Counted from the first letter of the stretch, positions 9,782 to 20,856 are shown. The stretch: 64,000 nt of DNA from Malacoplasma penetrans HF-2 (GCF_000011225.1 NC_004432.1:682001-746000), one strand, 5' to 3'. Numbers and translations: made by a program. Notes: generated by a model not told the origin, from the letters alone.

Positions 9782-12700
9782 TTATTTTTTGTTGTTTTCT
9801 TTTAAATAATCTAGAATGTCTTTTTGAAGGTTGTGAATTTCTGCAGGTTGATTAATTTCTTGAATAATCTCTGTTTCATCTTCACTTTCTTTATCTACAG
9901 TTTTGATTATTTTAATGTTATTTAAAAAAGAATCTTGGCTATTGATGTTTGGCTCTTCTTCATTTGTGTTTTCTAGTTCTTCATTATTTTCAATAATCTC
10001 AACATCTTTTAAATTTTTATTTTTTTCTTGCAATAAAGCTGTAACAACTTCTGGATTTTCAGATGTTAACTCTTTTACATCCCCTAAATATTTTTCCATG
10101 AATTTCTCATGTTCTTTTTTTGTAATAAGTCATTTATCTTCTTCAGATAACTCTTCTGGATTAGGATTAATTACTTCTTCTAAAACTTCTTCAGATAATT
10201 CAGCAGCTTCAACTTCATCATTGAATTGGCCATCATCAATTACTTCATCTAGTGCTTCTTCAAATTCTAATTGTTGATTTTCTTCATCAACAAGATTATC
10301 TTCAAAAGATTGTTCTTCGTGAGGGTTATCCATAGCTTTAAAGTTGTCTAAGCTTTCACCCTCTGGAATATCTTCTAGATAATAAACTGGTGTTTCAAAC
10401 TCAACTTGTCTTTCTAGTTCTTTTCTTTCAAGAACCTCAGGGTCTTCTTTATTTAAAAGTTGATTAATTTTTTCCAATCTATCTTTTTCATCATCTAACT
10501 GTAATAAAGTATTAAGTTCTTGTTCACTAGCCTGGTTTTCTTCTCTAAATAAATTAGTAGATTTTATTTTTTCATTATCTAATTCATTTTTATTTTTAAA
10601 ATTAAATGGTGTCTTCTTTAAAAGATTTCCACCAAACAATGTTCCTGGTTCTTTTTTATCAACTTTTGGAAGTTTATAGAAAGCTTTGATATCATCATCA
10701 CTTTCATCCTCATTTAACTTTTTATAATCTGAATAATCAATTCCATTGTTTTTATTTACAAAAACTGAATTTCTATATTCAATAAAATCTGGGTCATTTG
10801 ATAAATCAAAAGAAATAGATTTTTGAATTTCTTCTTTAATAGATTCACGCTCAGATTCATCTAACAATTCAATTTCATTATCAATGTCACTTGTAGTGAT
10901 ATCCAATTGATTTTGTTCAGGAATATTTGCTGTAACTTCTTGTTCATTAGAAGATGGTTCTAATTGTTGAGTGATTTCTTTATCTTGATCATAGTCAATA
11001 TCCATGCTGTCTAAGATGTTATCTAAGTAATTTCCAATAGTTAATGGTTTTTCATCATCTTTAAATGCAGGCATATCAAGAATTTTTTGAATTTCTTCTT
11101 CACTTAAAGGTTGTTGAATTTCAGGAGCTTTATCAATATTAGAAACATTTTCAATTTCTTCAATATCATCTTCTAAATTAGCAGACTCAAATACAAATTG
11201 GTCATCAGCTTTAGCAGTATGAGGAGTTTCTTGTGGATCTAATTCTTCAGTATTAAATGTATTTTGAATTTGTGAGAAAGAGTTTTCAAAAATATCTGAT
11301 TCATTTTCTAAAATGTTAACTTCACTTGAACCATTGTTTAATTCATATTTATCTGTACCACTAGTATCATATTTTGGAATTTCAAATCCATATGGAGTAG
11401 TTTCTGTTTCAACAACTTCAGGTTCTGTTTGTTGTGGAATATATTCTTCAACTTCAACATATTCTTCTGGTGTTTCTTCAATTAAAGTGTTCTCTAATTC
11501 ACTTTCAATAAAGTTGTCAAATTCACTTGTTGCAGAACCAGAAAAACTTAAAGCGCTATTAAAGTTCTGTTCAATCTCCCTTTGGTTTCCATAATTTTTT
11601 TTTTTGAATTCTTCAGAGTTTACAAATTCATCCAATGCATTTGTAATTTCAATCATTTCATTAGGCAATGAAAGATTGCAAATACTTGTAATAGTATCTG
11701 TTACTACATTGATTTTCATTCTTTCAAACAAATTATTTCCATCTTCAATATAAATATTTAATGGACTTCTTTGTTCAAGAGATCTTAAGTTAACCCCTTC
11801 TCTTAGCTTAGTCATTTTATCAATGTGAGTTGTTCACTTTTGATCTAAGTTAACTAATAAGATTTCATCTATTACATTTAAACCATTGATTTTTTCAAGA
11901 ATTTTACACTTAACATCAACAACTTTTTTAATAATTGAAATTGCTTTATCAATAGCTAATAAGATTGGCATATTAGCAAAAGTTGCTGGAGTAAAATAAG
12001 AGAATTTTAAGATTTTCTCATTTAAGAAAGCAACAATCTTATTTGCATCAACAAGAGATGTATTGTCATTGTTTTTAAAGTTTAAAATTTCTGTTTCAAC
12101 ATAATCATCAATCATGTTGTTAATGATGTTTAAATTGTTAGTTTTTAATAAAATTTGATCACGTTGCTTATAAATCAATTCTCTTTGTAAAGATAAAACA
12201 TGGTCATAATCCATTAGGTTTTTTCTAATGTCAAAGTTAAGACCTTCAACCTTTTTTTGAGTTCTATCTAACATCTTAGAAAAGAATCTTGAGTCATAAA
12301 ATTCTTCTTCTAATTTTTGAGAAGCTTTTTCAAATCTATCTGTTGCAAATCTTTTAAATAAAGCATCTTCTAAAGAAGTAAAAAATCTAGATTCACCAGG
12401 ATCACCCTGTCTTCCAGTTCTACCTCTTAATTGGTTATCAATTCTACGAGATTCATGACGTTCAGTACCAATTACATACAGACCACCAAGTTCTCTAATT
12501 TCATCACTTACTTTAATGTCAGTACCACGACCTGCCATGTTAGTTGAAATTGTAATTGCACCTTTTTCACCAGCATGTTTTACAATCTCAGCTTCTTTAG
12601 TGTTATCTCTGGCATTTAATACTTCATGAGGGATTTTAAGTTCTGTTAATCTTTCATGAATAATTTCTGAGTCAGTTACAGAAGCTGTGCCAACAAGAAT

Positions 12701-13999
12701 TGGTTGACCAGTTTCATGACGATTAACTATTTCTTGAATTACATGATTCCACTTAACTCTTTTTGTCCCAAAAATATAGTCTTGCTTATCAATTCTAGCT
12801 ACTGGTTTGTTAGTAGGGATTCTAACAACTACCATGTTATAAATTTTCAAGAATTCTTCAGCTTCAGTCATTGCAGTTCCACTTACACCTGACAATTTTT
12901 CATAAAGTCTAAAAAATGATTGATAAGTAATTGTTGCCATTACAACATTTTCAGGTTCAATTGTTACTCTTTCTTTTGCTTGAATTGCTTGTTGTAATCC
13001 AGCATTATAACTTCTACCTTCTAAAACTCTTCCTGTAAATTGGTCTACTAAATAAATTTTGTCATCTTTCACTAGGTATTCTTTACCATTAGCAAAAATA
13101 TAGTGAGCTACTAAAGAGTTAGTAATTTTATGAACTATTTCTGCACTTTCAACAGAATATAAATTTGTTAAATTAAAAAACTTTTCAGCTTTAGAAACAC
13201 CTTGATCAGTTAAAGCAATTGTATTTGATTCATTATCAATTTTGTAATCATCTTCAGCTAAAGATCCTACAAATTTATCAATATCTAAATATAATGAAAA
13301 ATCTTCTTTTGGTTGTCCTGAAATAATTAAAGGAGTTCTAGCTTCATCAATTAAAACAGAGTCAGCTTCATCGACAATTACAAAAAATAATTCTCTAATA
13401 ACTTTTTCATTGATATCTCTAACCATATTGTCTTTAAGATAATCAAAACCAAGTTCTGAGTTAGTAGTATAAGTTATGTCTCTTGCAAACATTTCTTTTT
13501 TTGTTGCTTTACTTAATTTTGAAGTGTTATAACCTACAGTTATTCCTAATTTTTCAAAAGCTTTTTGAGCAAATAAAGCATCTCTTTCAACTAGATATTC
13601 ATTAACAGTAACAATATGAACACCACGTTTTGTAAGGGCATTTACAAAAGAAACTAAAAGTAAGGTTAAACTCTTACCTTCCCCAGTATACATTTCAGCA
13701 AAGTCACCAGTATGAACAACATATGCACCCATCATTTGAACTTCATAAGCTAGCATACCATGTTCACGATAAATGATTTCTCTTGCAATTGATAAAGCAT
13801 CAACAATGATATCTTCTAGTGTGAATTTATCTTTAGCTAAACCATCTACTAAATAATCAGTTCTAATCCTTAAGTCTTCAATTGATAAAGCACTATATTC
13901 TTCACGGTTATTTTCAACTTGTTGAGCAATTAGTTTTGCCTTAACAAGGATTTTAGATTTCTTTTTAATTTTTTTGAATTTTTTAATTTTCATATGCAT
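9782..13999 (-). CDS. secA: Preprotein translocase SecA with ~600-residue acidic C-terminal extension
   Basis: SecA is the ATPase motor that drives proteins through SecYEG. Read with UGA as Trp, the gene is one frame of 1405 residues. A code-11 reading would split it wrongly after LVNLDQK (UGA at 11834-11836). Seen in order: Walker A variant MYTGEGKS (~104-111; most SecAs have GEGKT), IVDEADSVLIDEARTPLI (~208), MAGRGTDI, RGRTGRQGDPGES, and the C-terminal WTTHIDKMTKLREGVNLRS helical region (722-740). SecA homology ends near residue 800, the normal size in relatives. The remaining ~600 residues are Glu/Asp/Asn/Gln-rich, with no zinc-binding tail. No stop separates the two parts. Function of the tail is unknown. 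Confidence 0.93.
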
Positions 14000-14205
14000 T
14001 CCTTACAACAAGATAAGTTTAAAAAATAATTTTTTGCAAATAATATAATTATTTTAATTTATATTTATTATTTAGTTGCTATTTTTTAAACAAATAGTTA
14101 GATTATTTTTGCTTATCATTTTTTATCATATTAAAAATTATATTTGTATAAGTTCATATAACTTTTGAAAAATTCTATATAAAAAAAAGAAAAACAATTT
14201 CAAGT
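14000..14205. other. Upstream region of secA
   Basis: No gene is seen. Minus-strand AT-rich sequence with TATATTAT-type candidates around 14035-14050 could hold the secA promoter. An AAGGAATGC ribosome-site-like sequence precedes the start. The IS21 element begins at 14206, about 200 bp upstream of secA. Confidence 0.4.
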
Positions 14206-14254
14206 TGTTATCGGTAAAGTTAAATCCCCACCTTTCAGCAAAGTTAATTCCCCA

Positions 14255-14269
14255 CCCCCCCCCCCCCCC
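14255..14269. repeat. C15 homopolymer in the IS21 leader
   Basis: Fifteen consecutive C residues lie about 57 bp upstream of the istA start. In such AT-rich DNA this is extreme and likely to slip. It is in the leader, not in codons, so length change would alter spacing or RNA structure rather than frame. The IS21 relic at 33631 has no such run at the matching place. Confidence 0.9.
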
Positions 14270-14325
14270 GTGAGGACTTAACTAAAGAAATGGGGATTTT
14301 TATAATTTCTCTAATAGGGGGAATT

Positions 14326-15702
14326 ATGAAAAAAATTAACAAAATAAGAATGATAGATAAAATTAAAGAATTGTTAAAAAATCAACAAGTAGTAAACATT
14401 AAGGCTTTATCTAGAGATTTACAAATAGACAGAAAAACTGTTAGGAAGTATTTAAGAATTTTAAGTAATAACCCAGAATTAAAATCTTGTGACTTCAAAA
14501 GAAAATATAAAAAACCATCTAAGAATTTTTTATCACAAATTGAACATATTATAGAATAGAGAATTGAATCTTATAAAGAAAAAACCAATGGAACTAAACC
14601 ATCAATATTTTCAATTTATGAACATCTCTTGGATTACTTACCTTCAAAGCTTGAAATATCTAAAACTGAATTTAAAAATAAAATTTCCTATTCTACTTTT
14701 AAATCATTTTTAAAAGAAAATTATGATTATTCTTCAAGAGCTATTACTCCTCCAAAAAAAATAATAAAGGAAACCTATCCTGGAAAAATTTTGGAAATAG
14801 ACTGGGCTGAAAATATTGTCATTCATACAAAGGAAGATGGAAAGTTAAAAATTAATATTTTGGTTACAAAGTTCTCGTATTCTAGATATATGAAGTTATT
14901 TGTTTCTTATGAAAAGAGTTCTCAAACTGTATTGAAGTTTTTAGTCTCTGCATTGGCAGAATTCCAAGGCAGCCCTCTTTATTTAGTTTGCGACAACATG
15001 AAATCTATTATTTCTAAAAACCAAAACTATTTAAACAAAAAGCCAATTTTAGAAAAACATTGAAATGATTTTGAAAGAGATTTTGGTATAGAGATTATTC
15101 CATGTGATCCAGCTTCACCAGAACAAAAAGCTAAGGTTGAAAGTGCTGTAAGAATTGCAAAAAAAATAAAAGCTTGAACTGGAGTAATTGAAAACAAAAA
15201 TCACTTAATAGAAATTGTTAAAAACATAGAATCTAAATACAACAACAGTGAGAATGGTGTGGGGTTTAAACCAATTCAATCTTTTTTAAAACAAGAATTG
15301 CATACACTTCAACCTTTACCTAACAAAAAAATTATTGAAGGTTATTTAAATTCAAAAGAAACAAGAATGGTAAAAAATGACTATAAAATAGCATTTTTAA
15401 GCAATTTTTACTACTTACCACCTTTATATCTAAATGAATATGTGCAAATATATCAAGATGATTCTAATGTCTACATAGAACATAATGGAACAATAATTGC
15501 AACATATGAAAACAGTTTAAAAGTAGCTAAGCATTCTTTTACTACAACAGAAATTCATTCAGAAATTTTAAAGTATGAATTTTTAAAAAGAGGTGACAAT
15601 ATTTCAGAAGAAGTCATTAGGAAAATGGCAAAAGAAACTGTTGAGTCATTAGACTTGCAGTATAAACTAAAAGTTTTTAATCAGAAAAATCAGGAGACCT
15701 AA
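14326..15702 (+). pseudogene. istA: IS21 transposase IstA, interrupted by TAG
   Basis: IstA is the DDE transposase of IS21. I start it at the ATG after GGGGGAA (14317-14323). The N-terminal helix-turn-helix is clear (IKALSRDLQIDRKTVRKYL). A genuine stop, TAG at 14557-14559, ends the frame after 77 residues. The same frame continues through UGA Trp codons with the catalytic core (LEIDWAE, LVCDNMKS, PEQKAKVESAVR) and the C-terminal domain to TAA at 15700. So the gene has a single nonsense mutation, or possibly a suppressed or restarted product. The full length would be about 458 residues. Confidence 0.85.
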
Positions 15703-15703
15703 A

Positions 15704-16465
15704 ATGAAAGAAATTGAAAATTTGTTAAATGAAGTTAAATGAACAACAAATGAAAAGGTATTTAATCTTTTAATGGATCAAAGATATTCTAGTCCTTTAA
15801 TTGTTGAATTTTTAAAATCAATTTTAAGAGAGGAGGTAAACTTCAAAACTAAAAGAAGAAAATATTTAAAAGTTAAAACAGGAGGATTTGGAATAATAAA
15901 AACTATAGAAGAATTTGATTTCACTTTTCAACCACAAATAAATCAAAATCAAATTAATTATTTTTTAAATTTTGATTTTATAAAAAATAAACAAAATATA
16001 ATTTTTCAAGATACTTCAGGAGTTGGAAAAACTCATCTTGCCACAGCTATTGGGATTGCTGCTGCAGAGTCAAAATATAGTGTTTATTTTATTGACTGCA
16101 ATAGGTTGTTAAATAATTTACAAGAAGCAAAATTTAAAAACCAACTTGCTCAAAGAATTAAACACTATTCTAAGTACAAGTTACTGATAATTGATGAATT
16201 GGGATTTCTTCCCATGGATCAAGAAAAAGCAAATATATTTTTTCAATTGGTTAATAGTAGATATTTAAAAAGCTCAACAATTATTACAACAAATAAACTA
16301 TTTTCAGAATGGGGAAAACTATTCCAAGATGAAGTTATAGCAAGTGCAATATTGGATATATTATTACATAAATCCCATGTTGTTAGCATTGCTGGAAAAT
16401 CTTATAGAAACTATGAGTCTTTAAAATTAAAAGAAGAAATTGAATGAAAGGATAATGTTAAATAA
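15704..16465 (+). CDS. istB: IS21 helper ATPase IstB
   Basis: IstB is the AAA+ ATPase that assists IstA in target choice. The 253-residue frame begins one base after the istA stop, with AGGAGA as ribosome site, and ends at TAA (16463-16465) after a UGA Trp codon. The Walker A region reads QDTSGVGKTHLA, where the usual first Gly is Asp. Walker B is LLIIDELGFLPM, followed by sensor-region TIITTNKLFSEWGK. The length is normal for the family. Because its partner is interrupted, it probably has no mobilising role here unless another IstA is supplied. Confidence 0.9.
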
Positions 16466-16582
16466 AACCCTTTTAAATAAAAAAAGTTAAGTCCCACATT
16501 TATACTAAGGGGTGGGGAATTAACTTTACCGAAAGGGTGGGGAATTAACTTTACCAAAAACACAATTATTTATAAATTTAAA

Positions 16583-16727
16583 TAAAAAAAGAGATGTTAA
16601 CCATCTCTTATCATAGACTGGGGTTTGGTTAATTTACCATTCCACACTCAATGCCCCCCATTTCATGCTTCAATAACTGTAAATAAACTTATCCACTATA
16701 TTAATAGTGTATATACCTATGTATACA
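16583..16727 (-). ncRNA. Candidate structured small RNA, tandem copy 1
   Basis: One of three diverged copies (others at 16913-17052 and 17357-17500), all on the minus strand. Order 5'-3': GTATACATAGG; stem CACTAT-TAAT-ATAGTG; a 9-nt-arm hairpin with G5 loop (CATGAAATG / CATTGAGTG); the invariant GTGTGGAATG; an ACCCC able to pair with the G loop; then a terminator (GAGATGG...CATCTC, T7). No reading frame is kept among copies. The paired bases vary together between copies, which supports RNA structure. Function is unknown. The IS21 insertion ends 20 bp downstream. Confidence 0.6.
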
Positions 16728-16740
16728 TTTAAATATTAGC

Positions 16741-16912
16741 ATAAAAATGTTATGTAGTAATTTTTTAAACTTTAAATCTCTATAGTCTTTGCAAAACTTT
16801 GTTTATTTTTTAATTTTATTCTTGTTAGATTTTTATAAAGAAGTAGAAGCAATATTAGTTCTTTAGTTTTCAACCATTTTAATAACTTCTTTTTTTAGTT
16901 GTTTTCTATAAA
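16741..16912. other. Spacer between RNA copies 1 and 2
   Basis: AT-rich sequence without a gene or an obvious repeat. Minus-strand promoter sequences for copy 1 should lie just right of 16727, but no clear -35/-10 pair stands out. Confidence 0.4.
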
Positions 16913-17052
16913 TAAAAAAAGAGATGCACACATCTCTTTTTATGCGGAGTTCTATTTAATTTATCATTCCACACAAAATGCTCCCCATCCTGTGTTTCAA
17001 TACCTACAAATTAAATTACATACATATAAATGTATATATACCCTACGTATAC
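16913..17052 (-). ncRNA. Candidate structured small RNA, tandem copy 2 (most diverged)
   Basis: Same order of elements as copies 1 and 3, but with many base changes that keep pairing. The first stem is ATACAT-TTAT-ATGTAT instead of CACTAT/ATAGTG. The second hairpin is CACAGGATG / CATTTTGTG, with all nine pairs including two G-U. The loop is GGGAG instead of GGGGG, and the downstream partner is CTCC instead of CCCC. It ends in a GAGATG / CATCTC terminator with T7. The compensatory changes are the main evidence that the element is an RNA. Confidence 0.6.
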
Positions 17053-17356
17053 ATATATATGTTAACACAGAGAATGAAGTGTCTTATATTTTTGCACATT
17101 TAATTTATGATATAGCAAGGATATCTGATTAAAAATCATATTTAGAAGTTTTTGTATATACAAAGATATAACTAAATCCATAAATAAAAAATTTTTTAAA
17201 TTAACTAAAAATAGGTGTACACTTTCAATGAACTTATTTTTATTTAAAAAGCAATTTCTTAAAAATTACATTTAGTTAACTGGCTAATTAATTTATTTAA
17301 TTCTATTCTTAAACATTATTATGAATTTATTAGTAAATATTTATTATTGTAGACAT
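17053..17356. other. Spacer between RNA copies 2 and 3
   Basis: About 300 bp of low-complexity AT-rich DNA. No gene, repeat or terminator is recognised in it. Confidence 0.4.
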
Positions 17357-17500
17357 AAAAAAAGAGATGGTAACATCTCTTATCATATATTGGGGTTTTA
17401 GCCATTTTGCCATTCCACACCCAATGCCCCCCATTTTGTGCTTCAATAACTGCAAAATAAACTCATCCACTATATTAATAGTGCATATACCTATGTATAC
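17357..17500 (-). ncRNA. Candidate structured small RNA, tandem copy 3
   Basis: Very similar to copy 1: stem CACTAT/ATAGTG in a variant context (TATGCACTATT), a hairpin CACAAAATG / CATTGGGTG with G5 loop, the constant GTGTGGAATGG, an ACCCC partner and a terminator GAGATG / CATCTC with T7. The TGGC...GCTA short stem after GGAA is matched by TGGT...ACCA in copy 1. It is the first copy in the direction of transcription and lies downstream of the membrane-protein gene, separated from it by the terminator at 17611. Confidence 0.6.
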
Positions 17501-17610
17501 ATTTAAATAGTAACGTATAGAAACAAGAAGTAAACACTTATTAACTTTTGATTTCAAATTTATTTTTATAATTATTATTTTTTAAAAGACAGATATTTAT
17601 ATCAAAAGAA

Positions 17611-17637
17611 AAAGATAGGTTTAAATAACCTATCTTT
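17611..17637. terminator. Intrinsic terminator after the 174-residue membrane protein
   Basis: A 10-bp perfect stem (AAAGATAGGT / ACCTATCTTT) with a 7-nt loop lies 28 bp beyond the stop at 17666. Confidence 0.88.
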
Positions 17638-17665
17638 TCAATATTTTTAAAATAAAGATTAAAAA

Positions 17666-18190
17666 TTAAAGAACACAAGAAAGAACTATAAAAACTATAA
17701 AAGTGATTGTGTGAATCCCAAAAGATATATAAAACAAAGTTGAACTTCTTTTAGAACGTTCTTTTAAATACTCTTTATATTCTTCAATGTTGGTAACTTT
17801 ATGAATTGAATAATCTAAATCACTATAAGGTTCAGTAAATTTTAAACGATCTAATTTAAATGATCTAATCATTTTCTTCATGCTATATCTTAAAGATAAA
17901 TTAAACCTTTGTCTAATTGAAAGTCATAAAACATTTAAACCAAAAGTAGTAGCACTAGCAATTGCAAAGATATCATATCATTGCAATAATTTACGAGTGT
18001 TAACTAAATATCCTATTAGAACAATGATTCCAAAGATTAACAACAAACTAATAAAAGGAGTTATTCCATTAGGGTACTTCCCTTTTGAAATTTCATTGTC
18101 ATCTTTATTAATCTTTTTATCACTAATTTTAGAAATTGAAGAGTTGTATTTAGTTAACCCTGTTTTTAGACCTTTTTTATTATCATTCAT
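17666..18190 (-). CDS. Small membrane protein of unknown function (DUF3899-like?)
   Basis: This 174-residue frame reads through UGA Trp codons. A charged N-terminus (~45 residues) is followed by two membrane helices (~46-64 and ~72-90), a cytosolic basic segment (SIRQRFNLSLRYSMKKMIRSFKL) and a last helix near the C-terminus (~150-172). I do not recognise catalytic motifs. Size, topology and position behind oppF suggest the DUF3899 group of mollicute proteins, but this is a guess. The opp terminator at 18227 lies between it and oppF, so it probably has its own promoter. Confidence 0.6.
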
Positions 18191-18226
18191 GATTTTTATT
18201 TTATAAAAATAATCACTAATCTATAT

Positions 18227-18270
18227 ACAAAAATAGTAATTAACAAATAAAAATTAATTACTATTTTTGT
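18227..18270. terminator. Strong terminator of the opp operon
   Basis: A 17-bp perfect stem (ACAAAAATAGTAATTAA and its complement) with a 10-nt loop and a T tail on the minus strand lies directly after the oppF stop at 18280. Confidence 0.92.
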
Positions 18271-18279
18271 TTTACTAGA

Positions 18280-20856
18280 TTAGTTACTTCCCTTTCATTC
18301 ATCATATTGATTGTTAGTTGCTAACACATAGTGAGATCCACTTTCATCAACATTATGATATTTTGGAACATTAACTAAAGAATAGTCTGAATCATACGTA
18401 TGCTTTTCTTCAAAACTTGCTAAATCAACATGGATTCTTGAAAGTTTTGGAACTGCTTTCATTAATGATTTAGTATATGGGTGAACAGGATTTTTAAATA
18501 CTTTATCAACTTCTCCACCTTCTAGAATTTTCCCTCTATGCATAATTATTAATTTATTACATACATGATTTACCATTGATAAATCATGGGCAATGAATAT
18601 AAAAGTAATTTGATGTTTCTGAGCTAATTCTTTCATCAAGTTAATTATTTGAGATTGAATTGAAACATCCAATGCACTAATTGGTTCATCAGCTAAAACT
18701 AGTTTTGGGTTAGTAATTAAAGCACGAGCAATTACAATTCTTTGTTTTTGACCACCTGAAAATTCATGTGGATATCTATAAGCATGTTCTTTTTTAAGAC
18801 CAACTTTTTCTAAAGCATCATACACATAATTTCTTTTTTGAACTGTTCTAAAAAATCCATGGAAAATTCATTTTAGATTATTTGGTAACTCAACTGCTTT
18901 TTCATAATATAAAGACTCTCTTAAAATAAAGTTTTTGTAAGCATTAAATGACACCAATTTATCTTCTATATACTTATAAGATTTTCTAAGTAATTTATCT
19001 TTTAAAAACACCTTTTTAATTGAAGATAAATTTTGATGATAATTTTGGATATAAGCTTCAATGTCTTTTTTAAGTTGTGCTTTATAAGTTCTATCTAGTT
19101 TAAACAATTCTTTTTTTAAATTAACTACATCAGCTGGTTTAAACTTTTTAGATTTAATGAAGTTATCAGAAATCTTTTTCAATGCATTTCTAAAGTAACT
19201 GTAACGTTCTTTAGAATTAATAAATTGCTGTTTACATAATGTTTTAAATTCATTTAATTTATCTAAATTCTCAAAATTTTCTGTAACAAAATCATAGAAT
19301 TTAGAACCATTCTCATCATGGCCTACAAATGAATCAATCTCTTTTAAATCATTTTCAATTTCTTCTAAAGCATAGTCTTTATCAACTTCAGAATTTTTAA
19401 CATCTAAACTTGCTTGATTAATAATTTCTAAATTTGTATCACTTAAATTTTTTGCTTCACCAAAGATATTAAATAATTCAGTAATCTTTTTTTCATCAAC
19501 ATGATTTTCTTTTGCCAAATTATTAATTTCATTAAGATTTGATTCATTTAACTTGTTCAAGTTAGATTTAAAGAAATCTAAAATCTTTTTTGTTTTTAAA
19601 TCTAATTCTTTTAATGAACTAATAATTTGCTTTTTTTCATCTACTGTAGACTTAGCAAAATTAGATGATAAATTAATAAATTCATTTGCAATAGACATAC
19701 AAATTTGATTAGCAATAGTTGCAAATTGGTCAGCACTGTTTTCTACAAAAACAACAGTTAAATTCTTAAATTGTTCTCTTAAAAAATCTAAGAATAAATA
19801 ATTTAATTTGTTCTCTAACAATGTGATATTGAAATGTATGTGAGTTATAAAGTCATTAGATAATAATGAATTTTGTTTAGAAACTTTAATTTTATTTTTG
19901 ATAGCAATTAATAAGTTTTTTGCTAGTTCTTTTCCATCTAAACACAATTCTTGTTTCTTATTTTTAAAGAATAATTTTCTATCTTTTTTAGTTAGCTTCA
20001 AATTCTTTTTATTAACTACAACTTTATTAGTTTGATAGTCTACTACTTTATTAATAACTTCTAATTCATTTTTAGCTTTTAACAAATTCCGATAATCTGA
20101 TTTTGAATCATAAACTTTTGATTTTTCATAATATTCATCTGCTAAGTCATCACGTTTTTTAATGAAGTTTTCAATTATTTCTGTAACATTTCAAATCTCA
20201 TTAACAAACTCATTATTTCGATATTCTAAAAACTCTTTAGGAGTTAAATCATTAGTAGGAATTTCTAAATTTAAAACTTTATCATATGCTTGTTCTAATC
20301 CATTATAGAAATCTTTATAAAAGTCATGTCTTATGCTTTTATATCTTCTCAAAAAATCATGATGATAAAAACTTGAAATAGTTTTTAATTTTTCAGATAA
20401 TTCCTTTGCTTTGTTTTTAATAGTTTTATTAACAACTAAAGGTTCAGCTACTAAGTTTAAAATATTTTTAGAATAGTTTAAAGAAGCTGTAGGATCTTGA
20501 AAAATCATTTGAGCATTTTCTTGTAAGAACTTTCTATTTTCATTTTTTAATTTCTTAACTGATATTAATTTGTTCTCAAATAAAATCTTTCCACCAGATG
20601 GCAAAACTAATCTTACTATAGCTTTTCCAGTAGTTGATTTACCACTACCTGACTCACCTACTACTCCAAAGAAGTCTCCTTTATTTACACTAAAACTTAT
20701 ATCATTTACTGCTCTAAAGTATGTTCCTTGAGCCTTAAATAAAACAGATAAATCATTTACTTCTAAAATTTTTTGTGGACTATTGTCATTAGAATCAATA
20801 ACATTTTCTTGTTGAAATTCTAAATCTAAATTGTTGTCCAAATCTTTAACTGACAT
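18280..20856 (-). CDS. oppF: Oligopeptide ABC transporter ATP-binding protein OppF, with large internal insertion
   Basis: OppF is one of two ATPases energising peptide import. The frame is 858 residues, against ~310-330 in most bacteria. Walker A (GESGSGKST, ~66-74) lies near the N-terminus. The signature FSGGQKQR (~699), Walker B (LVLADEPISALD) and the H-loop (FIFIAHDLS) lie near the C-terminus. Between them is a ~500-residue Lys/Asn/Glu-rich, mostly helical insertion. Large OppF proteins are known in M. pneumoniae relatives, so this is a lineage trait, not an artefact. The start has AGGAGAA eleven bases after the oppD stop. It is the last gene of oppABCDF. Confidence 0.93.

Larger units (their letters stand above)
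14206..16562 (+). mobile_element. IS21-family insertion sequence
   Basis: The element carries istA and istB and is bounded by related ends: TGTTATCGGTAAAGTTAA... on the left and ...TTAACTTTACCAAAAACA on the right. Each end has a second internal copy of the GTAAAGTTAATTCCCCACC repeat, the multiple-repeat layout typical of IS21. A run of 15 C (14255-14269) lies between the left repeats and istA. A perfect short target duplication was not recognised. A decayed relative lies at 33631-34003. istA is broken by a TAG codon, so this copy is probably not self-mobile. Confidence 0.88.

Noticed and set aside
9782-11815. Separate Glu-rich genes downstream of a shorter secA
   Set aside because: The apparent stops are UGA, which codes Trp here. 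The residues after the first one (TTHIDKMTKLREG) are SecA sequence, so it is one gene.
14190-16570. Target-site duplication CAATT around the IS21 element
   Set aside because: CAATT occurs on both sides, but using it makes the two element tips unequal in length; in AT-rich DNA a 5-bp match is weak evidence.
17330-17557. Minus-strand 75-codon frame covering RNA copy 3
   Set aside because: The frame is not kept in the other two copies, has no ribosome site, and runs through the terminator hairpin. Base changes between copies preserve pairing, not codons.
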